NCBI GenBank assembly: GCA_023264755.1
Contig: JAHFVB010000260.1
Span: forward strand, 1-5,476
From: Mycobacterium sp.
GTDB lineage: Bacteria > Actinomycetota > Actinomycetes > Mycobacteriales > Mycobacteriaceae
Reading direction: 5' to 3'
DNA: 5,476 bases
In this document: in pieces, positions 1-5,107 of the stretch
How positions within the stretch are numbered: position 1 is the first letter of the stretch
Layout: the number at the start of each line of letters is the position of its first letter
The notes under the pieces: generated by a model
Databases searched by the model: none
Seen by the model: the letters and a program-made list of their open reading frames with translations, nothing else
What the model was told of the DNA's origin: nothing
Made by a program: the position numbers and the translations under genes

Positions 1-345
1 ACGGACTTCGTCGACAGCGAGCGACAGATGGAAGCCGAGCCGACCGTCTACCACACCATGAACGGGCCCAACGAGTTTCACGTCGTCGGCACCCTGCGCA
101 ACTGGACGGTCATCAACGGGTTGGACCGCGTCGAGGTACCGACGCTGGTAATCGCCGGCGAATTCGACGAAGCCACGCAATCCACCTGGCAGCCGTACGT
201 CGAGCGCATCCCCGACGTCCGCAGCCACGTCTTCGCGGGCGCGAGCCACTGCACCCACCTGGAACAGCCCGAGGAGTTCCGCGCCGTCGTCGCCGCGTTC
301 CTCGCCGAACACGACCGCCCCTCGATCGACAGGACACCCTCGTGA
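1..345 (+). CDS. Alpha/beta hydrolase, proline iminopeptidase / L-amino-acid amidase type (3' part only)
   Basis: This is the C-terminal 114 residues of an alpha/beta-hydrolase-fold enzyme; the 5' part, with the nucleophile Ser, lies outside the window. The reading frame is open from base 1 and ends at TGA 343-345. The stretch YHTMNGPNEFHVVGTL, then VPTLVIAGEFDEAT and GASHCTHLEQPEEF, is typical of the proline iminopeptidase / L-amino-acid amidase branch. The predicted catalytic Asp is in GEFDEA (codon 166-168) and the catalytic His in GASHC (codon 247-249). Both are intact, so the fragment looks functional. Family members release N-terminal Pro or other residues from small peptides, or hydrolyse amino-acid amides, in the cytoplasm; which one applies here cannot be told. 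Its stop overlaps the start of the permease gene by 4 bp, implying one transcript and translational coupling. The hydrolase family is secure; the exact substrate is not. Confidence 0.85.
   Translation, partial: TDFVDSERQMEAEPTVYHTMNGPNEFHVVGTLRNWTVINGLDRVEVPTLVIAGEFDEATQSTWQPYVERIPDVRSHVFAGASHCTHLEQPEEFRAVVAAFLAEHDRPSIDRTPS
331..334 (+). promoter_or_regulatory. Ribosome binding site of the APC permease
   Basis: AGGA lies 7 nt upstream of the GTG at 342, inside the last codons of the upstream hydrolase gene. It supports choosing GTG 342 as the permease start, a choice also supported by the GTGA stop/start overlap. Confidence 0.6.
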
Positions 346-1742
346 CCAAACCCGACGCGCCGACTCCGCCGGCCGAGCGCACCCTCGAATCATTCGGCTA
401 CGAACAGGAACTCAACCGCTCGGTGTCGACGGTCGACCTGCTCGTGTACGGGCTGGTCTTCATGGTGCCGATCGCGCCGTGGGCCATCTTCGGCACGGTC
501 TACAACAGCGCGGCGGGCATGGTGCCGCTGGTCTACGTGATCGGCCTGGTGGCCATGGTGTTCACCGCGCTGGCCTATGCCCAGATGGCCAAGTCGTTCC
601 CGCTGGCCGGGTCGGTGTTCTCCTACGTCGGCCGCGGCATCCACCCCGGACTCGGCTTCTTCGCCGGCTGGGCCATCCTGCTGGACTACCTGCTGGTGCC
701 GACGCTGCTGTACGTCTTCGCCGCCGAGTCGATGGTCGGGCTGTTCCCCGGCACCCCGCGATGGTTGTGGGCGATCGTGTTCGTCGTCGTCAACACCATC
801 ATCAACCTGGCCGGCATCGGCTCCCTGAAGATCGCCAACCGCGTGTTCCTGGCCATCGAGTTGGTGTTCGTCGTCATCTTCGTGGTGATCGCCGTGCGGG
901 CGATCAACGGCGACAGCCTGCCCAACGTGGGCTGGAGCACGCTGCCGATCTGGGACTCGAACACCGTGACCGCGCCGCTGATCGCGAGCGCCTTGTCGAT
1001 CGCAGTGCTGAGTTTCCTTGGTTTCGACGGCATCTCGACGTTGGCCGAGGAGTCGACGGGGCGCAAGAACCCCGCCGGCCGAGCGATGATCATCGCGCTG
1101 TTCGTCGTGGCGTTCCTCTTCGTCGTCCAGACCTGGCTGGCCAGCCTGCTCGCCGGAGGCCGCGCGTCGTTCAGCGACGACGAGGCCGGCAACGCGTTCT
1201 TCACGCTCGTCCAGGCCGCCTCCAACACCGGTTGGATGAACGCCTTCTTCGCCGTCAACGTGATGGCCGTCGGGTTCGCCAACGCCATGGCCGCTCAAGC
1301 TGCCACCAGCCGGCTGCTGTACTCGATGAGCCGCGATGGCCAGCTGCCGAAGTTCCTCTCCAAGATCAGCACCCGCAAGGTTCCGATCTCCGCGATCCTC
1401 GTCGTGAGCGCGCTCAGCGTCGTGCTGGTGCTGTTCTTCGTCGGCCAGATCGGGTTGATCTCGTCGTTGGTGAACTTCGGCGCGCTGTTCGGGTTCTGCC
1501 TGCTGCACGTCTCGGTGGTCTGGTACTACGTGGTGCGCCAGAAGTCGAAGAACTACCTGCTGCATCTGGTGGTCCCCACGTTGGGCTTCCTGATCATCGG
1601 CTACGTCTTGTTCAACGCCGACGCACTGGCCAAGATCGGCGGGCTGGTGTGGTTGGTCATCGGCGCAGTCATCTTCGGGATCAACGTGTTTCGCGGCAAG
1701 GGTGTGCCCGAGTTGGTCGAGGAGCCGCCCGCGGCCAGCTAA
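342..1742 (+). CDS. APC-superfamily amino acid/polyamine permease (PuuP-like)
   Basis: This is an integral inner-membrane transporter of 466 residues, predicted to import an amino acid or amine by secondary transport. Hydrophobicity read by eye gives about 12 membrane segments, near residues 31-52, 60-82, 105-131, 139-160, 166-186, 210-232, 247-270, 297-322, 347-368, 372-398, 406-424 and 431-450; both ends are hydrophilic and probably cytoplasmic. Family signatures are FPLAGSVFSYV (86-96), GFFAGWAILLDYLLVP (105-120), SFLGFDGISTLAEES (224-238) and SRLLYSMSRDGQLP (323-336). The FLGFD-x4-LAEE block, the SRLLY-x-M-x-RD block and the overall layout match E. coli putrescine importer PuuP as I recall it, but specificity in APC proteins cannot be read reliably from sequence. 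Translation starts at GTG 342 within a GTGA overlap with the hydrolase, preceded by AGGA. A deaminase gene follows after 28 nt. The function class is secure; the substrate is unknown. Confidence 0.93.
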   Translation: MTKPDAPTPPAERTLESFGYEQELNRSVSTVDLLVYGLVFMVPIAPWAIFGTVYNSAAGMVPLVYVIGLVAMVFTALAYAQMAKSFPLAGSVFSYVGRGIHPGLGFFAGWAILLDYLLVPTLLYVFAAESMVGLFPGTPRWLWAIVFVVVNTIINLAGIGSLKIANRVFLAIELVFVVIFVVIAVRAINGDSLPNVGWSTLPIWDSNTVTAPLIASALSIAVLSFLGFDGISTLAEESTGRKNPAGRAMIIALFVVAFLFVVQTWLASLLAGGRASFSDDEAGNAFFTLVQAASNTGWMNAFFAVNVMAVGFANAMAAQAATSRLLYSMSRDGQLPKFLSKISTRKVPISAILVVSALSVVLVLFFVGQIGLISSLVNFGALFGFCLLHVSVVWYYVVRQKSKNYLLHLVVPTLGFLIIGYVLFNADALAKIGGLVWLVIGAVIFGINVFRGKGVPELVEEPPAAS

Positions 1743-1759
1743 ACCGGGGTGGTTGACCT

Positions 1760-1765
1760 TAGGAT
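1760..1765 (+). promoter_or_regulatory. AGGA Shine-Dalgarno / possible TAGGAT -10 box before the deaminase
   Basis: AGGA (1761-1764) stands 6 nt before ATG 1771 and is a reasonable Shine-Dalgarno site. The same bases form TAGGAT, which fits the mycobacterial -10 pattern TAnnnT and would start transcription at or within a base of the ATG. No convincing -35 is seen. The site supports ATG 1771 over the in-frame upstream ATG at 1702, which lies inside the permease gene. Confidence 0.45.
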
Positions 1766-1770
1766 TGGCC

Positions 1771-2358
1771 ATGGCCAACCCAGCGCCCGCCGCGCGCCTA
1801 CTCGACGTGATCGATCTGGACATCCTGCCGCTGACCGCCCGCGGCGTCGCCGCCGGGAACAAGGTGTTCGGGGCAGCGGTGCTGCGCAAGGACGACCTGT
1901 CGCTCGTCATCGCCGGCACCAATGACGAGACCGACAACCCGCTGCTGCATGGCGAGATCAACACGCTCAACCAGTTCTACGAGCTCGGTGACCGGCCGCC
2001 GACGTCGGAGTTGATCTTCCTGACCACCCACGAGCCGTGCACGCTGTGCATGTCGGCCATCACCTGGGCCGGGTTCGACAACTATTACTACTTCTACAGC
2101 CACGAAGACTCCAGGGACGCCTTCGCCATCCCCCACGACCTGAAGATCCTCAAGGAGTTGTTCGGGCTGGAACCCGGGGGCTACCGGCGTACCAACGAAT
2201 TCTGGACCGCCTATGCCATCTCAGACTTGGTCGAGGCCGAAGCCGAGCCGCTGCGCACCGAACTGCGCGAGCAGACCGAACGGATCAAGACCCGCTATGC
2301 GGCATTGTCCGACCAGTATCAGGAAACCAAGGGTGACAACGACATTCCGCTGAGCTAG
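1771..2358 (+). CDS. Zinc-dependent nucleoside/base deaminase-like protein (CDA fold)
   Basis: This is a 195-residue cytoplasmic protein of the cytidine/deoxycytidylate deaminase superfamily, which hydrolytically removes an exocyclic amine from a base, nucleoside or related ring. The zinc and catalytic motif is complete: H60-G-E62 in LLHGEINTLNQF (His ligand and proton-shuttling Glu) and PCTLC (Cys90 and Cys93, zinc ligands). The layout follows the nucleoside/guanine/tRNA-adenosine deaminase branch, which uses His rather than the Cys of classical cytidine deaminase. Unlike the usual HAE, it has HGE. After the core come an aromatic run YYYFY (105-109), SHEDSRDAFAIPHDLKILKELFG (110-132, loop and helix), and a charged C-terminal helix (about 152-186) longer than in minimal deaminases. 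The start at ATG 1771 is chosen because of AGGA 6 nt upstream and because the earlier ATG is inside the permease. The gap of 28 nt suggests the same operon as permease and hydrolase. The fold is secure; the substrate is not known. Confidence 0.85.
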   Translation: MANPAPAARLLDVIDLDILPLTARGVAAGNKVFGAAVLRKDDLSLVIAGTNDETDNPLLHGEINTLNQFYELGDRPPTSELIFLTTHEPCTLCMSAITWAGFDNYYYFYSHEDSRDAFAIPHDLKILKELFGLEPGGYRRTNEFWTAYAISDLVEAEAEPLRTELREQTERIKTRYAALSDQYQETKGDNDIPLS

Positions 2359-2543
2359 CGGTCGCGAGTTTGGTGTCGGTCTGGCCCCTCCGGAAACCGT
2401 ACGCCCGGCCCGCCAAGGGGGCTGAGTATCTGGTGCGAGCCGGCATCCACTGTGCGAATCGATACGCACCGACCGCGTGTTCCGTATGAAACCGCACGCT
2501 CGACGAGCTGGACGCCCACTTCAACGCAGCGCTGCGCGCAGTT
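2359..2543. other. Intergenic gap between convergent genes
   Basis: This 185-nt non-coding stretch separates the deaminase stop (plus) from the ycaQ-like stop (minus). It carries a pair of dyad-symmetric 18-mers (2433-2450 and 2452-2469) and the outer copy of a 23-bp tandem duplication (2519-2541). I see no convincing small gene: no frame has both a ribosome site and a credible start. No strong hairpin with a T-run follows the deaminase gene. Confidence 0.6.
2452..2469. repeat. 18-bp near-perfect palindrome
   Basis: GTGCGAATCGATACGCAC pairs with its own reverse complement at 8 of 9 position pairs (one A-A mismatch). A related 18-mer, GTGCGAGCCGGCATCCAC, lies directly beside it at 2433-2450 with a 1-nt gap; it shares 12 of 18 bases and has 6 of 9 symmetric pairs. 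Such sites can bind dimeric regulators or fold as RNA hairpins. Lying between convergent genes, it has no obvious promoter to control; a role in transcript ending is as plausible. Confidence 0.45.
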
Positions 2544-2564
2544 TCAGCGCAGCGCCGCACGCAG
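2519..2564 (-). repeat. Imperfect 23-bp tandem duplication covering the ycaQ-like gene end
   Basis: Read on the minus strand, 2564-2542 (last six codons, stop TGA and two more bases) is followed at once by 2541-2519, which repeats it with 19 of 23 bases identical. All four differences are transitions. Both copies spell Leu-Arg-Ala-Ala-Leu-Arg-stop; the three differences within codons are synonymous third-position changes (CGT/CGC, GCG/GCA, CGC/CGT). The second copy is in another frame than the gene (offset 23 nt). Confidence 0.8.
2529..2555 (-). terminator. Stem-loop across the ycaQ-like stop codon, possible terminator
   Basis: GCGCTGCGC at 2529-2537 and GCGCAGCGC at 2547-2555 are perfect 9-bp inverted repeats with a 9-nt loop holding the TGA stop (2544-2546). 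The stem is very stable (all but one pair G-C) and marks the end of the thyA-dfrA-ycaQ operon. There is no U-run on the minus-strand side, so it is not a classical intrinsic terminator. The structure could also merely follow from the self-complementary codons of the duplicated gene end. Confidence 0.35.
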
Positions 2565-3752
2565 CGGCTTGGCCAGTTCCCCGCGCTCCCCCACCGTCAC
2601 GTCGGCCAGCCCGAGCCACGACGCCATCGACCGCAGCTCCCCCGCCAACGCTTCGGCGACGCGGCCGCTGTGTTGCCCTGGCTCGGCGAACGCACCCACC
2701 ACGTGCAGCGCGTCGCGCGGGCGTTCGGCCTTGAGGTCCACGCGGCCGACGAGCCGACCGTCCATCAGGAACGGCCAGACGTAGTAGCCGTATTGCCGCT
2801 TCGGTTGCGGTACATAGATTTCGATGCGGTAGTGAAAGTCGAACAACCGTTCTACGCGCGGGCGAAAGAAGATCAGGGGATCGAACGGGCACAACAGCGC
2901 AGTCCCGCGATCTCGGCGTGGCACCAGCTGCCCCACCCGCAGGTAGGCCGGTGCCGTCCAGCCCTCGACTTCGACGGGTTCGAGCTCACCCGCGGCCACC
3001 AGGTCGGCGATCGCCGGTTTGGCTTGCTTGGCGCCGAGCCGGAAGTAGTCGCGAATGTCGGTCTCGGTGCCCACCCCCAACGCCGTGGCCGAGCGCAGCA
3101 CGAGTTCGCGGACCGCTTCGTCGTCGTCGACGTCGCGGCTGACCACCTCCGGCGGCAGCACGCGTTCGGTGAGGTCGTAGTGCCTGGCGAACCCAATCCG
3201 CGTGGCCGTGGTGAGCGCCCCGGAGGCCCACAGCGCTTCGGCCACCCACTTGGTGTCACTGCGGTCCCACCACGGGCCCTTGCGTCCCCGGGGCTCGGAC
3301 TCCAGATGAGCCTCGATCTGCCCCGCCGTCGACGGGCCGAGTTCCGCGACCGCGGCCACGACGTCCTCGGCCAGCTTCGCGTTCTTGCGCACTATCTCGG
3401 TGCGCCACCTGCCGTGGGTGTACTCCCGCATGCGCCAGCGCATCAACGGCCAGTCGTCGACGGCCATCAACGCGGCCTCGTGCGCCCAGTACTCGATCAA
3501 CAGCCGCGGAGCCCTTGCACTGTGGCTCCAGGCGGCGCGGTCGACGGCGTCCCGGTCATAAGGTCCCAGCCGGCTGAACACCGGCGCATAGTGCGCCCGC
3601 ACGGCGACCGACACCGAGTCCAGTTGCAGCACCTGGATCCGGGAGATGAGCCGGCGCAGGTGGGCCCGCGTCACGGCGCCCGCTGGTTTGGACTCGGCGA
3701 ACCCCTGGGCTGCGACCGCTGTCCGGCGCGCCTGGTCGAGGCTCAGTTTCAT
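2544..3752 (-). CDS. ycaQ: YcaQ/AlkX-family winged-helix DNA glycosylase (interstrand crosslink repair)
   Basis: This 402-residue protein belongs to the HTH_42 family (E. coli YcaQ, about 410 residues; Streptomyces AlkZ), whose characterised members are DNA glycosylases that excise N-alkylated purines and unhook interstrand crosslinks. The architecture known from AlkZ is tandem winged helices. Visible signatures are [16 protein letters not shown] (3-18); [13 protein letters not shown] (84-96); [19 protein letters not shown] (288-306), then [18 protein letters not shown] (308-325); and [13 protein letters not shown] (332-344). The catalytic motif Q-Phi-D/Q is present as Q43-L44-D45 in IQVLQLDSV, the QPhiD form of YcaQ rather than the QPhiQ form of AlkZ. 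ATG 3752 is chosen because it forms an ATGA overlap with the dfrA stop and fits the E. coli N-terminus; the frame runs open further into dfrA. No Shine-Dalgarno is seen, so translation is probably coupled to dfrA. Family and key residues are secure; biochemical activity is inferred. Confidence 0.92.
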   Translation of the reverse strand: MKLSLDQARRTAVAAQGFAESKPAGAVTRAHLRRLISRIQVLQLDSVSVAVRAHYAPVFSRLGPYDRDAVDRAAWSHSARAPRLLIEYWAHEAALMAVDDWPLMRWRMREYTHGRWRTEIVRKNAKLAEDVVAAVAELGPSTAGQIEAHLESEPRGRKGPWWDRSDTKWVAEALWASGALTTATRIGFARHYDLTERVLPPEVVSRDVDDDEAVRELVLRSATALGVGTETDIRDYFRLGAKQAKPAIADLVAAGELEPVEVEGWTAPAYLRVGQLVPRRDRGTALLCPFDPLIFFRPRVERLFDFHYRIEIYVPQPKRQYGYYVWPFLMDGRLVGRVDLKAERPRDALHVVGAFAEPGQHSGRVAEALAGELRSMASWLGLADVTVGERGELAKPLRAALR

Positions 3753-4237
3753 GCGCGCAGGTAGCTCAGAAATCGGTATCGCAGACCCGAGCTGCTGGTC
3801 TGCCAGTCGCGCTCGGTGCCGGCCCACCCGTCGTCGAGCCGGGGCGCCACCGCATCGTCGTCCTGCTGGGGCAGTGCCACGTCGACCTCGGTGACCTCGC
3901 ACCGGGTGGCCAACGGCAGGGCCAGCGCATAGAGCTGCGCGCCACCGATGATCCACACGTCGTCTTCTTCGAGGGCCGCTTCCAGCCCGTGCACCACCGT
4001 CGCTCCGTGCGCCATGTAGTCAGCTTGCCGGGTCACTACGACATTTCTGCGCCCCGGCAGCGGGCGCACCTTCGCCGGCAGCGATTCCCAGGTCAATCGG
4101 CCCATGACGACGGTGTGACCCATCGTGAGCTCCTTGAATCGGGCCTGGTCCTCGGGCAACCGCCATGGGATGCCGTTGTCCCGGCCGATGACACCGGAGG
4201 TCGACTGCGCCCAGATGAGGCCGACGGACCCCGTCAT
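3749..4237 (-). CDS. dfrA: Dihydrofolate reductase
   Basis: This is an NADPH-dependent dihydrofolate reductase of 162 residues (M. tuberculosis DfrA is 159). It converts dihydrofolate to tetrahydrofolate and so recycles the cofactor oxidised by ThyA; it is the trimethoprim-class target. Landmarks are [27 protein letters not shown] (5-31), with catalytic Asp30 equal to Asp27 of the M. tuberculosis enzyme; [10 protein letters not shown] (45-54); [11 protein letters not shown] (60-70), with folate-binding Arg63; and [14 protein letters not shown] (95-108), the cofactor-binding Gly-Gly turn, here GGA where GGG is more common. Two extra N-terminal residues (Thr, Gly) precede the family core. The frame is open up to 4330, but ATG 4237 is chosen because it matches the known N-terminus and GAGG lies 7 nt upstream. 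It follows thyA after 28 nt and overlaps the ycaQ-like start by 4 bp. Confidence 0.96.
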   Translation of the reverse strand: MTGSVGLIWAQSTSGVIGRDNGIPWRLPEDQARFKELTMGHTVVMGRLTWESLPAKVRPLPGRRNVVVTRQADYMAHGATVVHGLEAALEEDDVWIIGGAQLYALALPLATRCEVTEVDVALPQQDDDAVAPRLDDGWAGTERDWQTSSSGLRYRFLSYLRA

Positions 4238-4244
4238 CGACACG

Positions 4245-4248
4245 CCTC
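4245..4248 (-). promoter_or_regulatory. Ribosome binding site of dfrA
   Basis: On the minus strand GAGG stands 7 nt before ATG 4237, in the 28-nt gap between thyA and dfrA. It decides the start in favour of 4237 over the in-frame GTG at 4243, which would fall too close to the site, and over starts inside thyA. Confidence 0.6.
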
Positions 4249-4265
4249 GGACCCGGGAACCGTCC

Positions 4266-5066
4266 TCATACCGCGACGGGAGCCTTGATTCCCGGGTGTG
4301 GGTCGTAGTTGACGATCGCGACGTCGTCATAGGTGTAGTCGAAGATCGAATCCCGTGGCGCGAGTACCAGTTCCGGGTACGGCCGGGGGGCTCGGCTCAA
4401 CTGGAGCGCCACCTGATCGACGTGGTTGTCGTAGATGTGGCAGTCGCCACCGGTCCAGACGAACTCGCCGACGCCCAGCCCAGCCTGCGCCGCCATCATG
4501 TGCGTCAGCAGGGCATAACTCGCGATGTTGAAGGGCACGCCGAGGAACAGGTCGGCGCTGCGCTGATACAGCTGGCAGGACAGCTTGCCGTCGGCCACGT
4601 AGAACTGGAAGAACGCGTGGCAGGGTGGCAGCGCCATCTGCGGGATCTCGCCGACGTTCCAGGCCGACACGATGTTGCGGCGGGAGTCGGGGTCGGTCTT
4701 CAGCAGTTCGAGCGCGGCGGTGATCTGATCGACGTGCTCACCCGACGGTGTCGGCCACGACCGCCACTGCACGCCGTAGATCGGACCGAGATCGCCTGTC
4801 TCACTGGCCCATTCGTCCCAAATCGTGACGCCGTGCTCGTGCAGCCAGGCCACGTTGGAGTCTCCGCGCAAGAACCACAACAGTTCGTAGATGACCGACT
4901 TGAGGTGGACCTTCTTCGTGGTGATCAGCGGAAAGCCGGCCGCCAGGTCGTAGCGCAGCTGGTGGCCGAACAGGCTGCGCGTGCCGGTGCCGGTGCGGTC
5001 GGACTTCTTCGTGCCCCGCTCGGTCACCAGGCGCAACAGGTCCTCATACGGGGTGGCGATGGGCAC
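4266..5066 (-). CDS. thyA: Thymidylate synthase
   Basis: This is a cytoplasmic dUMP C-methyltransferase of 266 residues (E. coli 264, M. tuberculosis 263) that makes dTMP using methylene-tetrahydrofolate and releases dihydrofolate. The active site is complete: phosphate-binding Arg24 in [11 protein letters not shown]; nucleophile Cys149 in [14 protein letters not shown]169-S170-A-D172 and N180 in [19 protein letters not shown]210 and Y212 in [10 protein letters not shown]; and the conserved C-terminus KAPVAV that closes over the ligands. Positions are offset by +3 from E. coli (Cys146, Arg166, Asp169, Asn177, His207). The start is GTG 5066, the only start codon available ahead of the conserved TPYEDLL; it adds three residues and has no Shine-Dalgarno, but a -10 box six bases upstream fits a leaderless transcript. 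The gene heads the operon with dfrA 28 nt downstream. Whether the host also has ThyX cannot be seen. Confidence 0.97.
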   Translation of the reverse strand: MPIATPYEDLLRLVTERGTKKSDRTGTGTRSLFGHQLRYDLAAGFPLITTKKVHLKSVIYELLWFLRGDSNVAWLHEHGVTIWDEWASETGDLGPIYGVQWRSWPTPSGEHVDQITAALELLKTDPDSRRNIVSAWNVGEIPQMALPPCHAFFQFYVADGKLSCQLYQRSADLFLGVPFNIASYALLTHMMAAQAGLGVGEFVWTGGDCHIYDNHVDQVALQLSRAPRPYPELVLAPRDSIFDYTYDDVAIVNYDPHPGIKAPVAV

Positions 5067-5072
5067 TCGGTC

Positions 5073-5078
5073 AGTTTA
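5073..5078 (-). promoter_or_regulatory. Predicted -10 box of thyA (leaderless start)
   Basis: The minus strand reads TAAACT, matching the mycobacterial SigA -10 pattern TAnnnT. Six bases lie between it and GTG 5066, the normal distance from -10 to +1, so transcription is expected to start on the start codon itself. A weak -35 candidate, TTGTAC (5099-5094), has a short 15-nt spacer. Absence of a Shine-Dalgarno before thyA agrees. Confidence 0.6.
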
Positions 5079-5094
5079 CGTCGCAGGACTGGGG

Positions 5095-5105
5095 TACAAC
5101 GGAGG
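5095..5105 (+). promoter_or_regulatory. Possible -10 (TACAAC) and GGAGG before the dienelactone hydrolase
   Basis: TACAAC at 5095-5100 is a partial -10 match (it lacks the final T) placed 7 nt before ATG 5108. GGAGG at 5101-5105 looks like a Shine-Dalgarno site but is only 2 nt from the ATG, closer than is usual. Which of the two is used is uncertain. The site overlaps the weak -35 candidate of thyA on the other strand. Confidence 0.35.
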
Positions 5106-5107
5106 CC

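Noticed and set aside
479..1756. Long plus-strand frame (425 codons) overlapping the permease in another frame
   Set aside because: The product is Arg/Gly/Pro-rich without structure and has no ribosome site; it is a frame shadow of the permease.
1753..1758. TTGACC as a -35 box for the deaminase
   Set aside because: It lies only one base before the TAGGAT candidate, and no TAnnnT box is found at the required 16-18 nt downstream.
390..1970. Long open frame (526 codons) on the minus strand opposite the permease
   Set aside because: Its translation is rich in Asp, His, Gln and Arg with no recognisable domain, as expected for the antisense shadow of a GC-rich membrane-protein gene; the plus strand is a clear APC permease.
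2494..2545. Plus-strand peptide [17 protein letters not shown] in the intergenic gap, looking like a gene remnant
   Set aside because: There is no start codon or ribosome site, an in-frame stop lies just upstream, and the AALRA part arises from the self-complementary duplicated gene end on the other strand.
2355..2546. Frame stays open for about 62 codons after the TGA of the ycaQ-like gene, to a TAG at 2355-2357, suggesting readthrough or a C-terminal extension
   Set aside because: The known family ends near the TGA, the extension has no family resemblance, and an open run of this length is not striking at this GC content.
2670..3764. 364-codon plus-strand frame opposite the ycaQ-like gene
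   Set aside because: It has no recognisable domain; the minus strand encodes a protein matching YcaQ along its full length.
4238..4330. Longer dfrA start at 4330 with a 31-residue extension
   Set aside because: The extension lies largely inside thyA, is Thr/Ser/Arg-rich and unlike DHFR, while ATG 4237 has GAGG at 7 nt and matches the family N-terminus.
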